In this document: positions 49,385 to 62,084 of the stretch, in pieces
How the letters are laid out: every line of letters starts with the position of its first letter
How positions within the stretch are numbered: the stretch's first letter is position 1
Notes under the pieces: model-generated
Told to the model about the DNA's origin: nothing
Seen by the model: only the letters and a program-made list of their open reading frames with translations
The model's database searches: none
Position numbers and translations under genes: made by a program
Assembly: GCA_013396525.1 (NCBI GenBank)
Contig: VWYX01001215.1
Coordinates: 124,001 to 188,000 of the forward strand
Length of the DNA stretch: 64,000 bases
Source of the DNA: Chaetorhynchus papuensis
Lineage: Eukaryota; Chordata; Aves; Passeriformes; Rhipiduridae
Direction: 5' to 3'

Positions 49385-51155
49385 CCCCAGACGGGCAGCG
49401 CCCTGCCCACGGGCTGCCTGTCTGCACTGCCCACACGGGCTTGGCCTCTGCTCACTGCCTGAGCCCCGGCAGCAAAACCGGGATGCAGCGCTGCTCCCTG
49501 CTGCGAGTACCGAGGGAGATGCCCGAGGTCACAGCGGCTACAGAGAGCACCAAAGGTGGGGGTGCATGGATGCGGGGACACCATTGTAGCATTCCAGGGC
49601 TGGCAGCACCTACCCTCTGCAGGGGCGAGGAGGAGGTGGCATTACATATGGAGGAAGAGCCAGTCCCTTCCCAAGCTTATCCTGGAGCTGCGGGAAGCCT
49701 GCAGAGCAAAGCCTGCTCCTGCCGCGCAGCTCCCGCTATCCTCGCAAGACCCTTTTCTTTCCCTTGTGTTCCTTCCATGCCACACGGCGGGCGCTTCCCC
49801 CGGGCTGCAGCCCCAGCGCTGCTGCAGACAGTACATTAATTTTTGGATGTCTTTTGCAGCTCCCCAGCATTTCTCTCCGTCCCAGGCACGCACGGCTGGG
49901 AGGAGGCAATGTTCTCGGGGAATATCGGCTTCCCGGCTGGTGGGGAATATTCCCTGATGAAACTGGTCCAACGTGCTGCCCGGTGGGGCTGGGGATGGTG
50001 AGGGAGTGCAACGGGTCCAGTCGTGGTGGGCTGGGCTGCACCATGGTAAACCAGCAACGTTGACCATCTGGGATGGGGCGTCTGAACAAGGGAGAGCACC
50101 TGGGTCCCCCTGGAGCAGTGCCGTGTGTGGGTGCAGCAGTGCAACAGCAATTTGGCTACAACATTCCAGATACCCCCTATTTTCCCTCTGGCAAAGGGTC
50201 AGGGTGACTCTGCCCTGTGACCACAGCATGGGACAGAGGGGGGAGGACACGTCTCTGGCAGCCTGCGGGACACACGTGCCCCTGGTGGGTAACAACTGAC
50301 ATTTTTTCCAGTTCGTTAATTAAAACACAGAACAAAAGTCACTAAAGTGTGAGGCTGGGTGTTTACAGGGAAAATTCCTCTTCAGGTGCCAGGTTTATTA
50401 ATAGAAGGGGAAAAAAACAAGGGGGAGAGGCAGGGCCACAGCTGGACAAGGAACATCTGGGAAGGAGATGCTTTTGTGGGGGTGGATGGTGTTGGATGTG
50501 TGTGTGTGGGATGGGGGTGTGAGGATGGGGGTGCAGTAAGCACTCATGTCCCCCCACCACCAAGACCCCGGGGTGCTGAGTGGCCATGGGGAAGCCATGC
50601 CACGGGCATTGCTGTGAGGCAGGAGGTTCCCAGCTCACCCAGTGGGACCCTGGCAGGGCTGGTTCTGATCCTTTGAAGTTTTCCCCATTAACTGCCACAA
50701 ATTGGTCAGGATCCAGGCTGATGAAGCAGAACATGCTGTCAGCATCGCCACCAGAGCTGGAGCTGCTGGGACACAAGGAAGACATGCTCAGCCAGGGTTC
50801 ATGGTGTGAAGTTTGGGGCAGCAAAACTCCCCTGGCTCCTTCAAGCTTCCCCCAGGGGTGCAAGGGACTCCCAGCAGTGTTGGGGGGTGGTGGAGCTGTG
50901 CGCCCCAGACCCACATGCCACCCACCTCCGCCAAGTGCCTGCACACAGGCTGGCATTTGCACTTCCATATGTGACACATTAAGATTTGTTTAGAGGCCCT
51001 TTATTGTCATATTTTGTTCTTTATTTCCTACAAATTCAATTTGCTGAGGGATATGTGCGGATTGTGAAATTATTTTGAGAATAGTTCCTCTGGGTTTTTT
51101 AATTTCCTTTGTATTAAATTTTTACAGGGTTTAAAAGGCTATGAAAAATTTTATG

Positions 51156-51215
51156 NNNNNNNNNNNNNNNNNNNNNNNNNNNNNNNNNNNNNNNNNNNNN
51201 NNNNNNNNNNNNNNN
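51156..51215. other. Assembly gap (60 N) followed by poly-A
   Basis: The N run is followed directly by twelve A residues (51216-51227) and preceded by AT-rich sequence. A homopolymer or a retroposed poly-A tail may have broken the assembly. Confidence 1.
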
Positions 51216-52244
51216 AAAAAAAAAAAACCCAAAACAGGAGGGCAAAATTCCAGGGAAGAAAGGAGAAGAGCCCAAGAAGGGGATAACTGCGGGTTGGCAC
51301 TGGGACCAGCCACTGCTGTCTCTGTCATGGCAGGCGCCGGGGATGGTCTGGCACAGATGCCCCCTCCTGCTCCCACTTCATCCTGGATGGAAAACCAGGG
51401 CTGGGAGAGATGTGGCCGCTGCCTCAAAACTGGTGCCGGAGTGGGATCTCCCATTTGCTGAGGCCTGGATGACTGTGGTTATTCCCACCACTCAGCCTTT
51501 CCCTTTCCTTTGCTCTCCATATGGGAGCAGGACATGGATGCTTTGCACAAGGCCGTGGGGCTCCACTGACCCCCTGCCTGCCTTTCCATCCACTCGCAGT
51601 CATTTGGTGCAGACATGAAAGCCCATGGCCACTCCCGGCAAGAAATTCCCGACAAGAAAATCTTCCAATTATTCCCAAGCTGTGACTGCAGAAAGCCAGG
51701 CTGCCCCCCATGAAGGGCTCCACAGCTTGGAGGCATTAGGGACCCCTTTCGCTGCCGGGGCGATGGCCAGTCAGGAACCACCCTCCCGCCCTCTGTTCCC
51801 TGCTCTGGGTGTTTCCAGCTCCTTCAAATCACAGACACATTTTTCATCTCTTTAATTCTACCATTGTCATTGTCATTGTTCCAGGCTGGTGCAAATTGGG
51901 AACTGGCCGTGCACTGACACTGCTGCTCCCTTCGCCCGCAGCTGCCCTTGTCCCCAGAACCAGCAGGAGGGCCCATTCCATGGATGGGGATGGTTCTGCA
52001 TCCTGCTGCCAGTCTCCCGGGGCTTTTGCACCTTGGTCCATGTCCCTGCCTGGCACAAGACCCTGGCATGCTGCATCCTGCCTCTCTCCAACATTATTTC
52101 CCTTTTGCAGCCTGTCCGAGGGGTGCTTGGAGGAGGGGGCAGGGGCTGTGCCAGTGTCTGGTGAAGGGCTGGCTGAGACCCCCCAGTATTTTGAGAGGGT
52201 TTCTGGGGCCTCAGCAGCACTGGGGAGGGGGCTGGAGGCTTTGG

Positions 52245-52345
52245 GAATGATAGAATCATCCAGTTCCAACTCCCCTGCCGTGGGCAGGGACACCTTCCAC
52301 TAGACCATTCTACCTGGTCTTGAACACTTCCAGGGATTGGGAAAC
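52245..52345 (-). mobile_element. Internally deleted CR1 fragment
   Basis: GAATGATAGAATCATCCAGT is followed directly by TTCCAACTCCCCTGCCGTG, GGACACCTTCCACTAGACCA and GGTCTTGAACACTTCCAGGG. Compared with the other copies here, the GGTTTGGGTTGGAAGGGACC block is missing, so it carries an internal deletion. Confidence 0.8.
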
Positions 52346-55300
52346 TCAAACCCAGCAGCATCCCCAGCCTCAAGGGACCAGGGACAAGGGCTCCCCTTTG
52401 CAGTGCCAGGGTGCCCAAGCCTCACCACAGCTGTGGAGGGATCTGTAGGGTGGTTGGTGCCTCTCAGCACCAGGGGAGGGAGATGATGTTGGAAATAATT
52501 ATGCAACAGGATTTATCCATTATTAACATGGAAACAGATGAATTTGGTGAATGCGTAACTTCCATCGAGAGCAAGGTGCCAGGGCTGCAGAGTTGTTGAG
52601 TGCAGTTGGATATGTCAGACAACCAGCAGCACTGACCATCTGGGAAGAACAACAGGATGTTTGAATAAACTGAGAACAGCACAGAATTCCAGGGCTGTGG
52701 GGAGGCAGGGATGCAGGGATATGGGCATAGAGGGATGTATGGATGAGGGGACGCAGAGATTCAGGGTTGTGGGGATGCAGGGATGCAAGTCCCAACCTGA
52801 TGGTCCCTCTGCCTGTGCAGACCCTCTCCCTAAGCCCAGCGTGCCGAGGCCTTCTCGGCTCAGCCTCACTCTGCTCCTCTGACCCCTCCAGGGAACTTGG
52901 CAAAACGACAGGGGAGGATTGCCGAGCAGATCCCAGCTCTTGATCTGTTCTAGGAAAAGAGAGGCCACACCAAGAATTTTCTGAAATTCCTTCCTGAAGC
53001 CTTGGCTGGGAGCCGCTGCCGCTTTGCTGAGGCATTCAGACCCTGGCAGCACTGGGGCTTGAGCCTGGCCTGGCCACGCCATCCTGCCTCTTCCCAGGAC
53101 CCAGGTTTAGGGAGCTGCAGCCTTGGCAAGGGCTTCCTGCTCTGGCCTTTGCCCCTGACCAGGTGTCTGGGTGTGGAGCGTCCCTGCCAGCCACCTCCTG
53201 GCTCCTCTTTGCCACCAGAGTCATGAGGTGGTGGCTTCTCCAGGCCACCAGCATTGCTTTCCCCGCCACATCCTGGCAAATTCCTTTCACATGAACAGGA
53301 AATACGAATTCTCCTCTTCTCTTTGTTTTTTTCAGAAAAAGAATATGTAAAAAAAAATAATCTAATCAAATGCTGTTTGTTTGTGGTCTCGGTGATCTCC
53401 AGTTGTTTGGTTGAGGCTCAACGCGATACCATTGGGATGGCCAAGGACAGGGACCCTCCGAACCTACTGCAAACCCAGGTGCTCCCCGCCCTGCCATTGT
53501 CAGCAGAGCTGGGGCTCATCCCCATGTGGGGACAGACAGACATCCCCATGGCTCCACTGGAACTGGGAGCACTGGAGCCAGAACTGGTTTGGCTGATGGA
53601 ACCATTGCTGGCCCTGCTTCTGTCGGGCTGGCTGGGAGAGTGTGGGAGCACAGGGATTGCTGTGTGGTCTTCCAGGAGGGCTCAAATTAACAAACCAGCA
53701 TTGTTAAACAGCTCAGAACATCAGTAGCCTTTAATTATCCCCTTTTCCTATGGGAGGAGGCATTTTGCACCTGGGGAGGCCATGCCACACATCACTCTTT
53801 CATCTCAGTATGCTGGGATTTTTCCTCAATGCCGATGTCTGGAAGCAGCCCTTCTCCAGAAGCCCTGGGCACTGCCGTGCCAGGACCCCAGAAATCCCCA
53901 TCCATGGGAAGCAGCACTGTGATCCTCGCAGGACCCCTGTTCCTGGATATGGCCCAGCACAGGAATACCTCTCCTCCTGCAAAGAGCTGATGCAGGTTTA
54001 TTCCCTGTCTCCAGGGGGACTCGGAGCAGCATCAGTTCCTTGGGACCAGAATCACCCTTTGCTCCCCAGAGCACCCCTAGGCCAGGGCTGGAACCTCAGC
54101 AGGAGGGACCCTCTGCCTGCAGGAAGGTGCTGGAACTTCACTACTGCGATGGATGGCCGAGTTGGTTCTGTTGGGAGCCTCCCAGGCAGCCAGGGAAGAG
54201 TGGGGATGGATGGAGAGAGATGAGGGCACCAGGTCGTGATGCCTCTCCACGTTGTGGTTGCCTCTGAGCCAAGACAGAGCTCTCCCCTGTGGTGGGGAGC
54301 CATGAACCCCCAAAATGCCGTGGGAAGGAGAGGTGGCAGCTAAGAATGCCTGGAGTGCAGGCGGGGTGCAGAGGAGCCTGGGGACATTTGGAAATGTTCT
54401 TTTTCTGCTTTCACAGTGCAGCGTACATTTTTTACTTCATTTAATCTTTTTTGCTCAAATTCCCAAGTGAAGAATTCTTTCCATGAGCCAGAGCCTGCTG
54501 CCACGGCTTTGCGCCTGGCCATGGCACTGGGGACCAGTTGGACACCATGCCCTTGTATCTCTCCTCCAGCTGCAGCAGCACAGATGCTCAGGAATGGGCA
54601 TGAGGCTCTGGGCACCCAGCTGGCACCCTCCCCATCACTGCTTCGTTTCCACTGTCCCACCCCAACCCCCTTTTCTCCCCACTGCTGCGATTTGGTGGTT
54701 TTTGGGGTGATGAACCTCCTCTGTGTGCTTTGAGAGGGAGCTGCCCACAACCCATTTTAAACAGCTCAGGCTTTGTCTTTATTCCAGCTCCTGAAAATTG
54801 AATTTGTTAGTGGCATAAACAGGATATACAAGACTGAAAAAAAAAACCCAAAGAAGAGGGGAACATTTTTCTCCATGTCTTTTCCTTTGACCTATGAGGA
54901 CCATATCCGCTGGCACCCCTGAGTGTTAGTCGAACTTCTGATAGCAAACATCCCCTGGGGACCTGCTCTGTCCAGCATCCCAGAACACTCCTGATCCTGA
55001 ATTTTTTAATACAAAGTTCACAATTTTTGTTCTTTTCCTTTTTTTTTTCCTGGTGCTCTCCAAACTGACGCTGGTTTATGGTGCTCTTTGACGTCAGCCA
55101 CAAATGGGGCTGCCAGGTGGTAATAATTTTCCTGAATGTCGGCTAAATACAATTATCACTCCATTTTCACTTCAGAAATATTAAAGTTTGTGTTCCTCCT
55201 GTTATTAATTCTGAAAAAAAGCCTTTATAAGTCACCGTGGCACACGGCCGCTGGCCCTGGGGTGCTGGCAGCCACGGCGGGGCTGGTGACCATAGTCCAG

Positions 55301-58144
55301 GCTGGCCCTGCTGTGCCACATCCCTGGATTGTTCTGGAGGGGAGGGATGTGAGGCAGTGCCCTAGAGACCCAGAGACAGAGCCAGGAGTTGGGATGTCAG
55401 CAGGACTGAGGATGGATCCTGAGGCTGGGAGGGTGAGGAGGGACCCATATCCCTGTGGGAGACCAAAATTCCAGTTGCTGTGGACCATGAACTTAAATTG
55501 GGTGTTTCCCAACCCCGTGCCAGCACAGCAGGGTCCATCAAAGGACAGGCTCCTAGACACGCTGTTTCCTCCTGGCTTGGTGTCCAAAGCATGAGCACAT
55601 CCCTGCAGCTTTGGCCAGGGCAGGCAGGAGCTGAGGAGCTGCTGGCTTTTGTCATGGAATGATCACATCCTGCTGCCACGAGAGGTCCGTGAGGGTTGGG
55701 ATGCTGCATAAGTCCAAGTTCAGCTACAACCAGAGGACCCAGGGCAGTTCCCAGAGCTGAGACACTGGGGTTGAATTTTCAGCAAAATGGCTTAAAAGTA
55801 AACTTTGAGACAGAGACACTGTCACAGTCTTTGGTGGCCAAGTCCCAGCTGAGTGATGCCAGCACCAGCTCCAGGCTCTCAGCCCTGGCACAAGCTGAGG
55901 TGCAGGTGCAGCCACACATCCCAAGTTTTCCTTCCCTGAGGGCACACAAATGGGCACCCTGCTTGCCTTCCACTGCCCAGGGTCACCTCAGCCTCTCACC
56001 ATGTCCCCTCACTGGCAGCACATGCACTGGAAGCTGCAGCTGTGGCAGGGCATGGGCAGTGCAGGGCATGGGCAGGACTGGCCGTGGGCACTGGAGCCAC
56101 GACTACAGTGGCCGCTTCCACAGCCCTCTCCAGGCTCTGTGGCTACGGGGGGGAATTTCCCCATCCCCAACCAGCAGCCTGCCCAAAGCCTTTGTCTTTT
56201 GCTGAATTCCATCTGGTGAGAGTCATCCACCAGAGTCAGAGGATTTACCCTCCTGGGGAATGATGTGCAAGAAGGGAACCATGTAGTCACATTAAAATTA
56301 TTTGAAAAAGAATGGTACTTCTGAGTGCTGTCTCACGTGGAGCCAGGAACATCCATCTGACTGATGCTTCCATCTGTCTTTCTCAATAGTTTCCTTAAAT
56401 AGTCCAAATATTTAAAAAAAAAAAAAATTGGAATTTGGCATATATGGTTCTTAGGAGAATAGAAGAGGGCCAGCTACTAAAATACCAGTGCCTTGCTCCC
56501 TTCCAGTAACAAACACATGATTTTCATTGCAGGGAACACAGAGGCAGCCGATAGTCACATCTGGCACAGAGGAGGATGCTCCATGGTCACTGACGCTTTG
56601 GCTTTGCTGGGAGAGCAGGCTGTGCCCAGGCTGAGGGGTACTGTGGGCACAGTAAGAGCACCCGACTCATCTGAGGAATTCCAGCTCCCTACAGCAAAGG
56701 AATCTGCAGTCCAGCTGCCCCAAACCCCAGAGTCCCTGCCCTGCACTGCAAGTCCCATCCCCTGCCTTTCCTTGGAGAAAGAAAAAGCAGAGGAGCCCCC
56801 TGAGCCCCCACTGTGCACAACCAGGGGGAATGGCTGCAATGGCAGGAAGAGTTCTGGAGCATGTTTCACACCGTGTCTCAGTTCCTCGAAGACCTTGCCT
56901 GCTGTTGCTCTTAGTCTCATCTCCTGCCTGCTCCTCCCAGGAACCCTGCGGTGCCAGCAAATGGGAATTGGTTTATGGCCTGGCTCAACACTGGTGACTC
57001 CTCACCATCGTGTTTGCTCGTTTCATCCATCCAGCTCCGCTCAAGGAGCAATGACAGATTTTCAGTGATAGAGTTTCAGTGGCTTATGTGGGATGGGGAT
57101 TGATGTTGGCTTCGAGGATGGCGCTTGGTGCAAATCCTTTCCCACAGGGATGCTGGGGCAGCGGGGCATTCCCTGCCCCAATGTCACCCACTGCTGGGGC
57201 AGAGTTGGATAAAACCTTCAACAACCCCCATCGTTCATGTCCATCTCCTTTCACCTTCTCCAGTGAATACCGAAATCCCAGTTCAATGCTTCATGCAGCG
57301 AGCAAGCACATCCTCCCGCCTCCCAAGGCTCTCCACATTCCACCATCCTCATCTCCTGGCTACCTGAGAGTGCTGCCCAAGCACCACCTCCCCTTGGGAA
57401 ATCCCAGCTCAGCCATAACCACCGGCCCCGTGGCTACGGAGGAGCCCAGCGCGGGGATGCCGTCCTCCCCGGCGCCCGTCGGTGCTGGCCAGCACTGAGC
57501 CCACCCCGCGCCAGCTGCCGGGTGTTCTCCCCGCTCTGACAGCTGTACGGAAATTGGAAGGCGACGCTGACATGTGTCAACAATAACCAGCGAACAAGCG
57601 CCAGCGGCGGCGGAGGCTGTCCCCACCACCTCGAGGAGGCTGGCCACTCTTGGCTGAAATCGCGGCACGTTGCGGCTGGAAGCAAGAGTATTGTTTCAAT
57701 TATTTCCATTATATAAAGTCAGGCCATTTAATATATTCTGCCTCAAAGGGGCTCAACTAAAGAGATAAAATAAACACTGGAAATCTGCTCTGCTGACATG
57801 GACCAGGAATTCGGTTTCGACACCAAGCCTTCCCTCCCATCTCACTGCTCATCTTCCCTTTCCTCCCAGCTCCCTCTCCTACTCTTGCTGCCCCTCAGCC
57901 TTCGGCACCACTTGATGCCAATTCTCTCTTTGGGCTTTGCTCCTGTTTTGGCAGCTGGAGCACTTGAAGGCTGTGCAGCCACGCTGGCGTCCAGGACTGG
58001 AGCAAGCCAGAAGAGCCAAGAAGAGAGATGGAGCTCCAGAGCTCTGGGATGAAGGATTTGAATTATGGCAAATCTTAAGCCTCTTGGGGTGCCATGTTCC
58101 CTGAGAACAGCAGGAATGGTGGGTGGCACAAATCCAGGAATGGC

Positions 58145-58212
58145 TGGAGGGTGGCATGAAGAGGAGGAGAGGAAGGAAAAGGAGAAGGAAAAGGAGGAAG
58201 AGGAGGAGGGGA
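58145..58212. repeat. Purine tract (GGAGGA/AAGGA-rich)
   Basis: About 65 bases almost entirely A and G, such as GAGGAGAGGAAGGAAAAGG, reading Pro/Phe/Leu-rich on the other strand. Confidence 0.8.
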
Positions 58213-61139
58213 GAACAAGTGTGCCATGAGCGTGTTATAGGCTGCACTTGGCAATGGCAGCACTAAAATCAGCCACCTTCACGCCTCCCTTCTCATCTGG
58301 GAGAGCTGATGGCATCGCGGCGCTGAGGGACCTCACTGGCTCTGTGCTGGCATGGGAGGTGGTGAGTTGGGCTGCCAGGAGGCTGGAGCTGCTCCCACCA
58401 GCTCTGACCAGGCAGGAGCTGCTTCCCGTTAGAACTTCCCACGGCATCAGCCTCCCCAGAGCACTCCTCCCTTGCAGGGCTGTGCTAGTCCAGGTATTCC
58501 CAGCATGTTGGCACGTGGGAAGGAGCACCAGCCACACCAGCAGTAAATCTGTTACTTGGCCTTTCCCAGCAGGTTTCCCTGCTCTGAGCTCTGCCTCTCC
58601 TGGAGCGGGGTCATGGGCAGTGCCACCGCCAGGGACCCGGTGACAGAGGGAGCCGTGTCACGGGATGTCCGTGAGGGCTGCGGTGCGGCGTGAGGTGGAG
58701 CTGGCATTTCATGAGAGCAGGGAAAGGGCCTCTGCCGAACTGGCGCGAGAGCAGCTGTGACTTTCCATTCCTGTGGGAAGTGGGCTGCCACCGTCCAAGC
58801 ATCTGGGCTTGTTATGATGGGAGAGGAATGCCAAGTATTTTTCTTCCTTATCCACTACCATCCGCTCAAACCCTCCCCTGATCAAACCCACATTCATCGC
58901 CTGGGATGCACTGGAGAAGATCCCTCCCAGCCCTCGTGGCTGCTGGGAGCTCACGGCACCTGTGGAGAAAATCCCCCCCTCACTCAGGGGCTCCCTCCAT
59001 CCCCTTGCCCTTTCCTGTCTCCTTCTGCTGCTAGCCAGCTCCAGACATTTCATTTTCATTTTACTACCTTTGCTAGGAGCATCCCCTCACCTGCATCCCT
59101 GTGCTTGCATCCCTGTGCCACCACCTCTGTGACTGCATCGCCTGTGGGCCCGGCGGGACCGCACTGTCCCCTCCAGAGCCCTGAGCATCCCGAAAGCAGC
59201 CACTGGGATGGTGCCACGGGCGTGTGCCCTGGGGCGCCTGCCGTGCCGGGAAGCAGGCGGTGCAGCCTTGGAAGGTCACCAAGATTTTTCCGAAGATGAA
59301 AGTGTGCTCAAGTGTCAAACAAACTTTCCAAATTATCTTTCTGGACACTTTCTCCCTTCTGCTTTGGAAGACAGAGGAGGAACATTTCATTCCCTCTGTG
59401 CTGGCGTGGAGCGGGGCTGCGTGAGGAGCCGGGAGCTGCCAGCGGCACCCGCGGCTCAGCCTCGCTTCTCCCCGACATCATCCCTGAGTCACCGCGGCTG
59501 CTGCCCTGGCATCATCAGCTGGGCTTCCCGCCTCCCAAACCCCTCCCAGCACAACAGAGGGCTGCCAGGTGCCCAATTAAACAGCAGACACCACCTCTCC
59601 TCCCACTGCCGGTTGGATTGGTCATAAACAGACAAAGTAAGGGAAACGTGTGGATTTCTCTGCTCCCTCAGGGATACCTGGCACACAGCAACAGGGGCGT
59701 GGGGACAGTGGCTCCGCCGCCCTTGGCAAATTCCCCGTGATCCCAAACAGCTGGGGATGGGCTGAGCAATGGCTACGTGCTGCCCCGAGGATCCATCACT
59801 AACGAGAGCTGTCTAATTAGTGCGTCCTCCTGTGACGGGTCACCCTGGCAAGGTTTGCGCCAACATCCGCTCACCCATGCCAGCAGCCAGAGAGCGTGAC
59901 CAGGAATGAGGTGCTTCCCTGGCACTTTCCCAGTGTTTGCCTTCCAGGTCCGGACAAGGAAATTCCCTATTGGCTCCAGGGCAGCTGGGCTGGCACCCAA
60001 CAGGACTTGTGGCAGCTCCTTGCCCTGTGGTGCCCACATCTCTCCCAGGTCATGGCCATCCACACCAATGCAGCTGCCTGCAACCGAGATTCAGAGACAC
60101 TCAGATATCCCCAGTGCCATTCCCATATCCCTATTTTTCTGTGCTGGAATGGCAGCAGCATCCCCATGTCCACATGGGCCCCCCAGCTCTTTCAAACCCC
60201 TGATGGTGATGCCACACTGCAGGTTTGGTTGTTTATGGAAATTTCGGCTGAGCCAGATGCTGCAATTTATGCATTTTATGTGTACTTTTTCAATTTATTT
60301 CATAATTAGAAAAAAAGACCTAAAGTGATCCCAACCATTATCACTCCTGGTTTCCTCAGTTATTACTCCTGGTTTCCTACAGTGAGGCCAAAGGGGTCTG
60401 AAATGGCTCCTTTGTTGTCTGATTATTAACCCTTCAGGAATGAAATGCAGCAGTGCCGGATGGGAGAGGTGGGGAGAGAGGCTCGGGGGGGCTGGGGGAG
60501 AGAAGGGAAACAGGAGGGAGAAATTCGGTGGCTAGAGAGAAGATTAACCCCAATGTACTGTCCCTGGGCATGGTTGGACACCCCAGGACACTGATGGACA
60601 CATCCACTGTGGCCCCATGGGTGGTCTGCTCTAGTGCAATGAGTTTGGTGGTTCTCAGCAGCCCCCAGCACATTCGTCCCCCCCAGGTGATGCAGACCCA
60701 GAGCATCCCAGGTGGGAAGGAGCCCTGCAGTTTATTGGTGTGTGGGATGAGCAGGTAGATGATCGTCTTCCCCAGGGTGCTCACGGGGGTCCTGTGTGCC
60801 CCAAAAGTCCCTCTGTGCCCCCTCTGGGGGGAGGAGAGGGGCACCATGTTCTGGTTTGCACCTGGTGATGCCAGGGGTGAATGCGCTGTCACTGGGGCTC
60901 TCACGGGTGGCCAGTGGCCCTGGAGCCCTGGCTGGGAGGTCACCAGGCTGTTCCAGGGTACGGCTCCTGGCACAGGGTAGGCACGATGGGACAAGCACGT
61001 GCGGCTCCCAGGATGGGGACCTGCGCCTTTAGGTCACCTCGGGTACCTGGCGAGTGAGGTGTCCCCCTCCTGTCCTGCATCCCACCCCAGGCACAGCTCT
61101 CAGGGTGGGTTTTGGGGAGCACAGCGTGGGACAAAGGGT

Positions 61140-61760
61140 GTGGACAGCCGCGTGAGAGCCCGGAACAGCGCCGTGAGCTCGTCTTGGCTTGGCACAGCTT
61201 GGCACGGCTCGGGTCGGCTCAGCTCCGCTCCCGCAGCTCGGAGGGAGGTGAGTTAAGAAGCGCTCGGAAAATCAGAGTCAGCTGCAATCCTGGGGACAGC
61301 CGGGGCAGACCCACAGCCGCCGCTGGAGCTGCCGGAGACCCACCGCGGCTCCCGGCGACCGGGGGCTCACCCTGCCCGGGGGGCTCAGCCCTGCCCGGGG
61401 GCTGTCTCTGCCCCCCCAGCCCTGCCGGGGCTGGGAGAGGGGGGCTGAGCCGGGGGGGCTGAGCCGGGGGGGCCGGCGCAGGCAGCGTCACCCGCCTGGC
61501 TCCACCCCCCCAAAATCGCAGGGGGCTTCGCTGTGACCCCGGCGCTGGGATGGCAGCGGGACAGTCGGACCGCGGCGGGACGGCGGGACGGTTCCCAGCC
61601 GAGGTGGTGGCTGGAGTACTCCGGGGGGATCCAGCCAGGGCGTTTGCCAGTCGCTTTGTTGCTGCTGGGGGATTTTTTATTTTTTTTTTAGGATTATTAT
61701 TATTTTGAAGGGGAGGGTGAGGAGAGGGGGCTGACACTGACTATAAAGGCAGAGCTCTCC
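61140..61760 (+). promoter_or_regulatory. CpG island and TATA box, RSPO4 promoter
   Basis: GC-rich, CpG-dense sequence with CCCGGGG blocks from 61140 to 61650 precedes a T-rich stretch and a TATAAAG box at 61742-61748. A start about 25-30 bases further on, near 61772, is inferred. The RSPO4 signal-peptide exon starts 230 bases downstream, on the same strand. Confidence 0.6.
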
Positions 61761-61786
61761 GGAGCAGACGCCACTTCCCTGCCACC

Positions 61787-61807
61787 ATGAGCAGTCCCCG
61801 GGCCTGA
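61787..61807 (+). promoter_or_regulatory. Upstream ORF 1 in RSPO4 leader (6 codons, strong Kozak)
   Basis: GCCACCATGA is a perfect Kozak match. The frame encodes M-S-S-P-R-A and stops. Three more ATGs follow before the main start: 61839-61850 (M-L-P), 61883-61891 (M-V) and 61965-61973 (M-I). All stop before the main ATG. If transcription starts near 61772, the first ATG is only about 15 bases from the cap and could be partly skipped. Confidence 0.5.
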
Positions 61808-62005
61808 CAGCCCCAGCCTGCCCCAGTGTCACTGGCTCATGCTGCCCTGAAGTGTGGCTGTGTGCCCGAAACTCGGGTTGGGATGGTGTGAGCCCGGAGC
61901 CGCTCGTCGCCCTCCCAACACCCCTCACCGGCTCTGGCAGGAGCCGAGCCCGCCAGCCGCTTGGATGATTTGATTCCTTCCCTGCCCGACATCACTCCTG
62001 CCCAG

Positions 62006-62084
62006 ATGCAGTGGATAATATTCATGTTGCTGTTATTCATCAGCTCCATGGAAATGCTCACGCAGAACCGGTGGAAGAAGCAAG
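62006..62084 (+). CDS. RSPO4: R-spondin 4, first coding exon (signal peptide), partial gene
   Basis: R-spondins are secreted Wnt agonists that bind LGR4-6 and ZNRF3/RNF43; RSPO4 is required for nail formation in human. This exon encodes MQWIIFMLLLFISSMEML, a signal peptide, then TQNRWKKQ. It ends in phase 1 at a good donor, CAAG|GTACGG. The human protein starts with a signal peptide and then MLALNRRKKQ, the same position and phase. The next exon, with the first furin-like Cys-rich repeat, is not in the remaining 1.9 kb. Position and direction relative to PSMF1 match human 20p13. I chose ATG 62006; the open frame further upstream has no in-frame ATG before it (61961 is TTG). Confidence 0.85.

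Larger units (their letters stand above)
45773..61100. other. Long intergenic region between PSMF1 and RSPO4 (divergent)
   Basis: About 15 kb with no gene I can support. Contents noted: a CR1 piece (52245-52345), an assembly gap (51156-51215), a direct 22-bp duplication (49341-49384), a GATGCAGG-type patch (52690-52795), a purine tract (58145-58212), and scattered AT-rich islands (for example 48660-48960, 55130-55240, 57680-57790, 60240-60330). In human the same interval is also gene-poor and much longer. Regulatory elements for RSPO4 are plausible here but not shown. Confidence 0.6.

Noticed and set aside
61961..62005. Extended RSPO4 N-terminus starting at 61961
   Set aside because: The codon there is TTG, not ATG, and the acidic stretch it would add (DDLIPSLPDITPAQ) would spoil the signal peptide. 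ATG 62006 is better.
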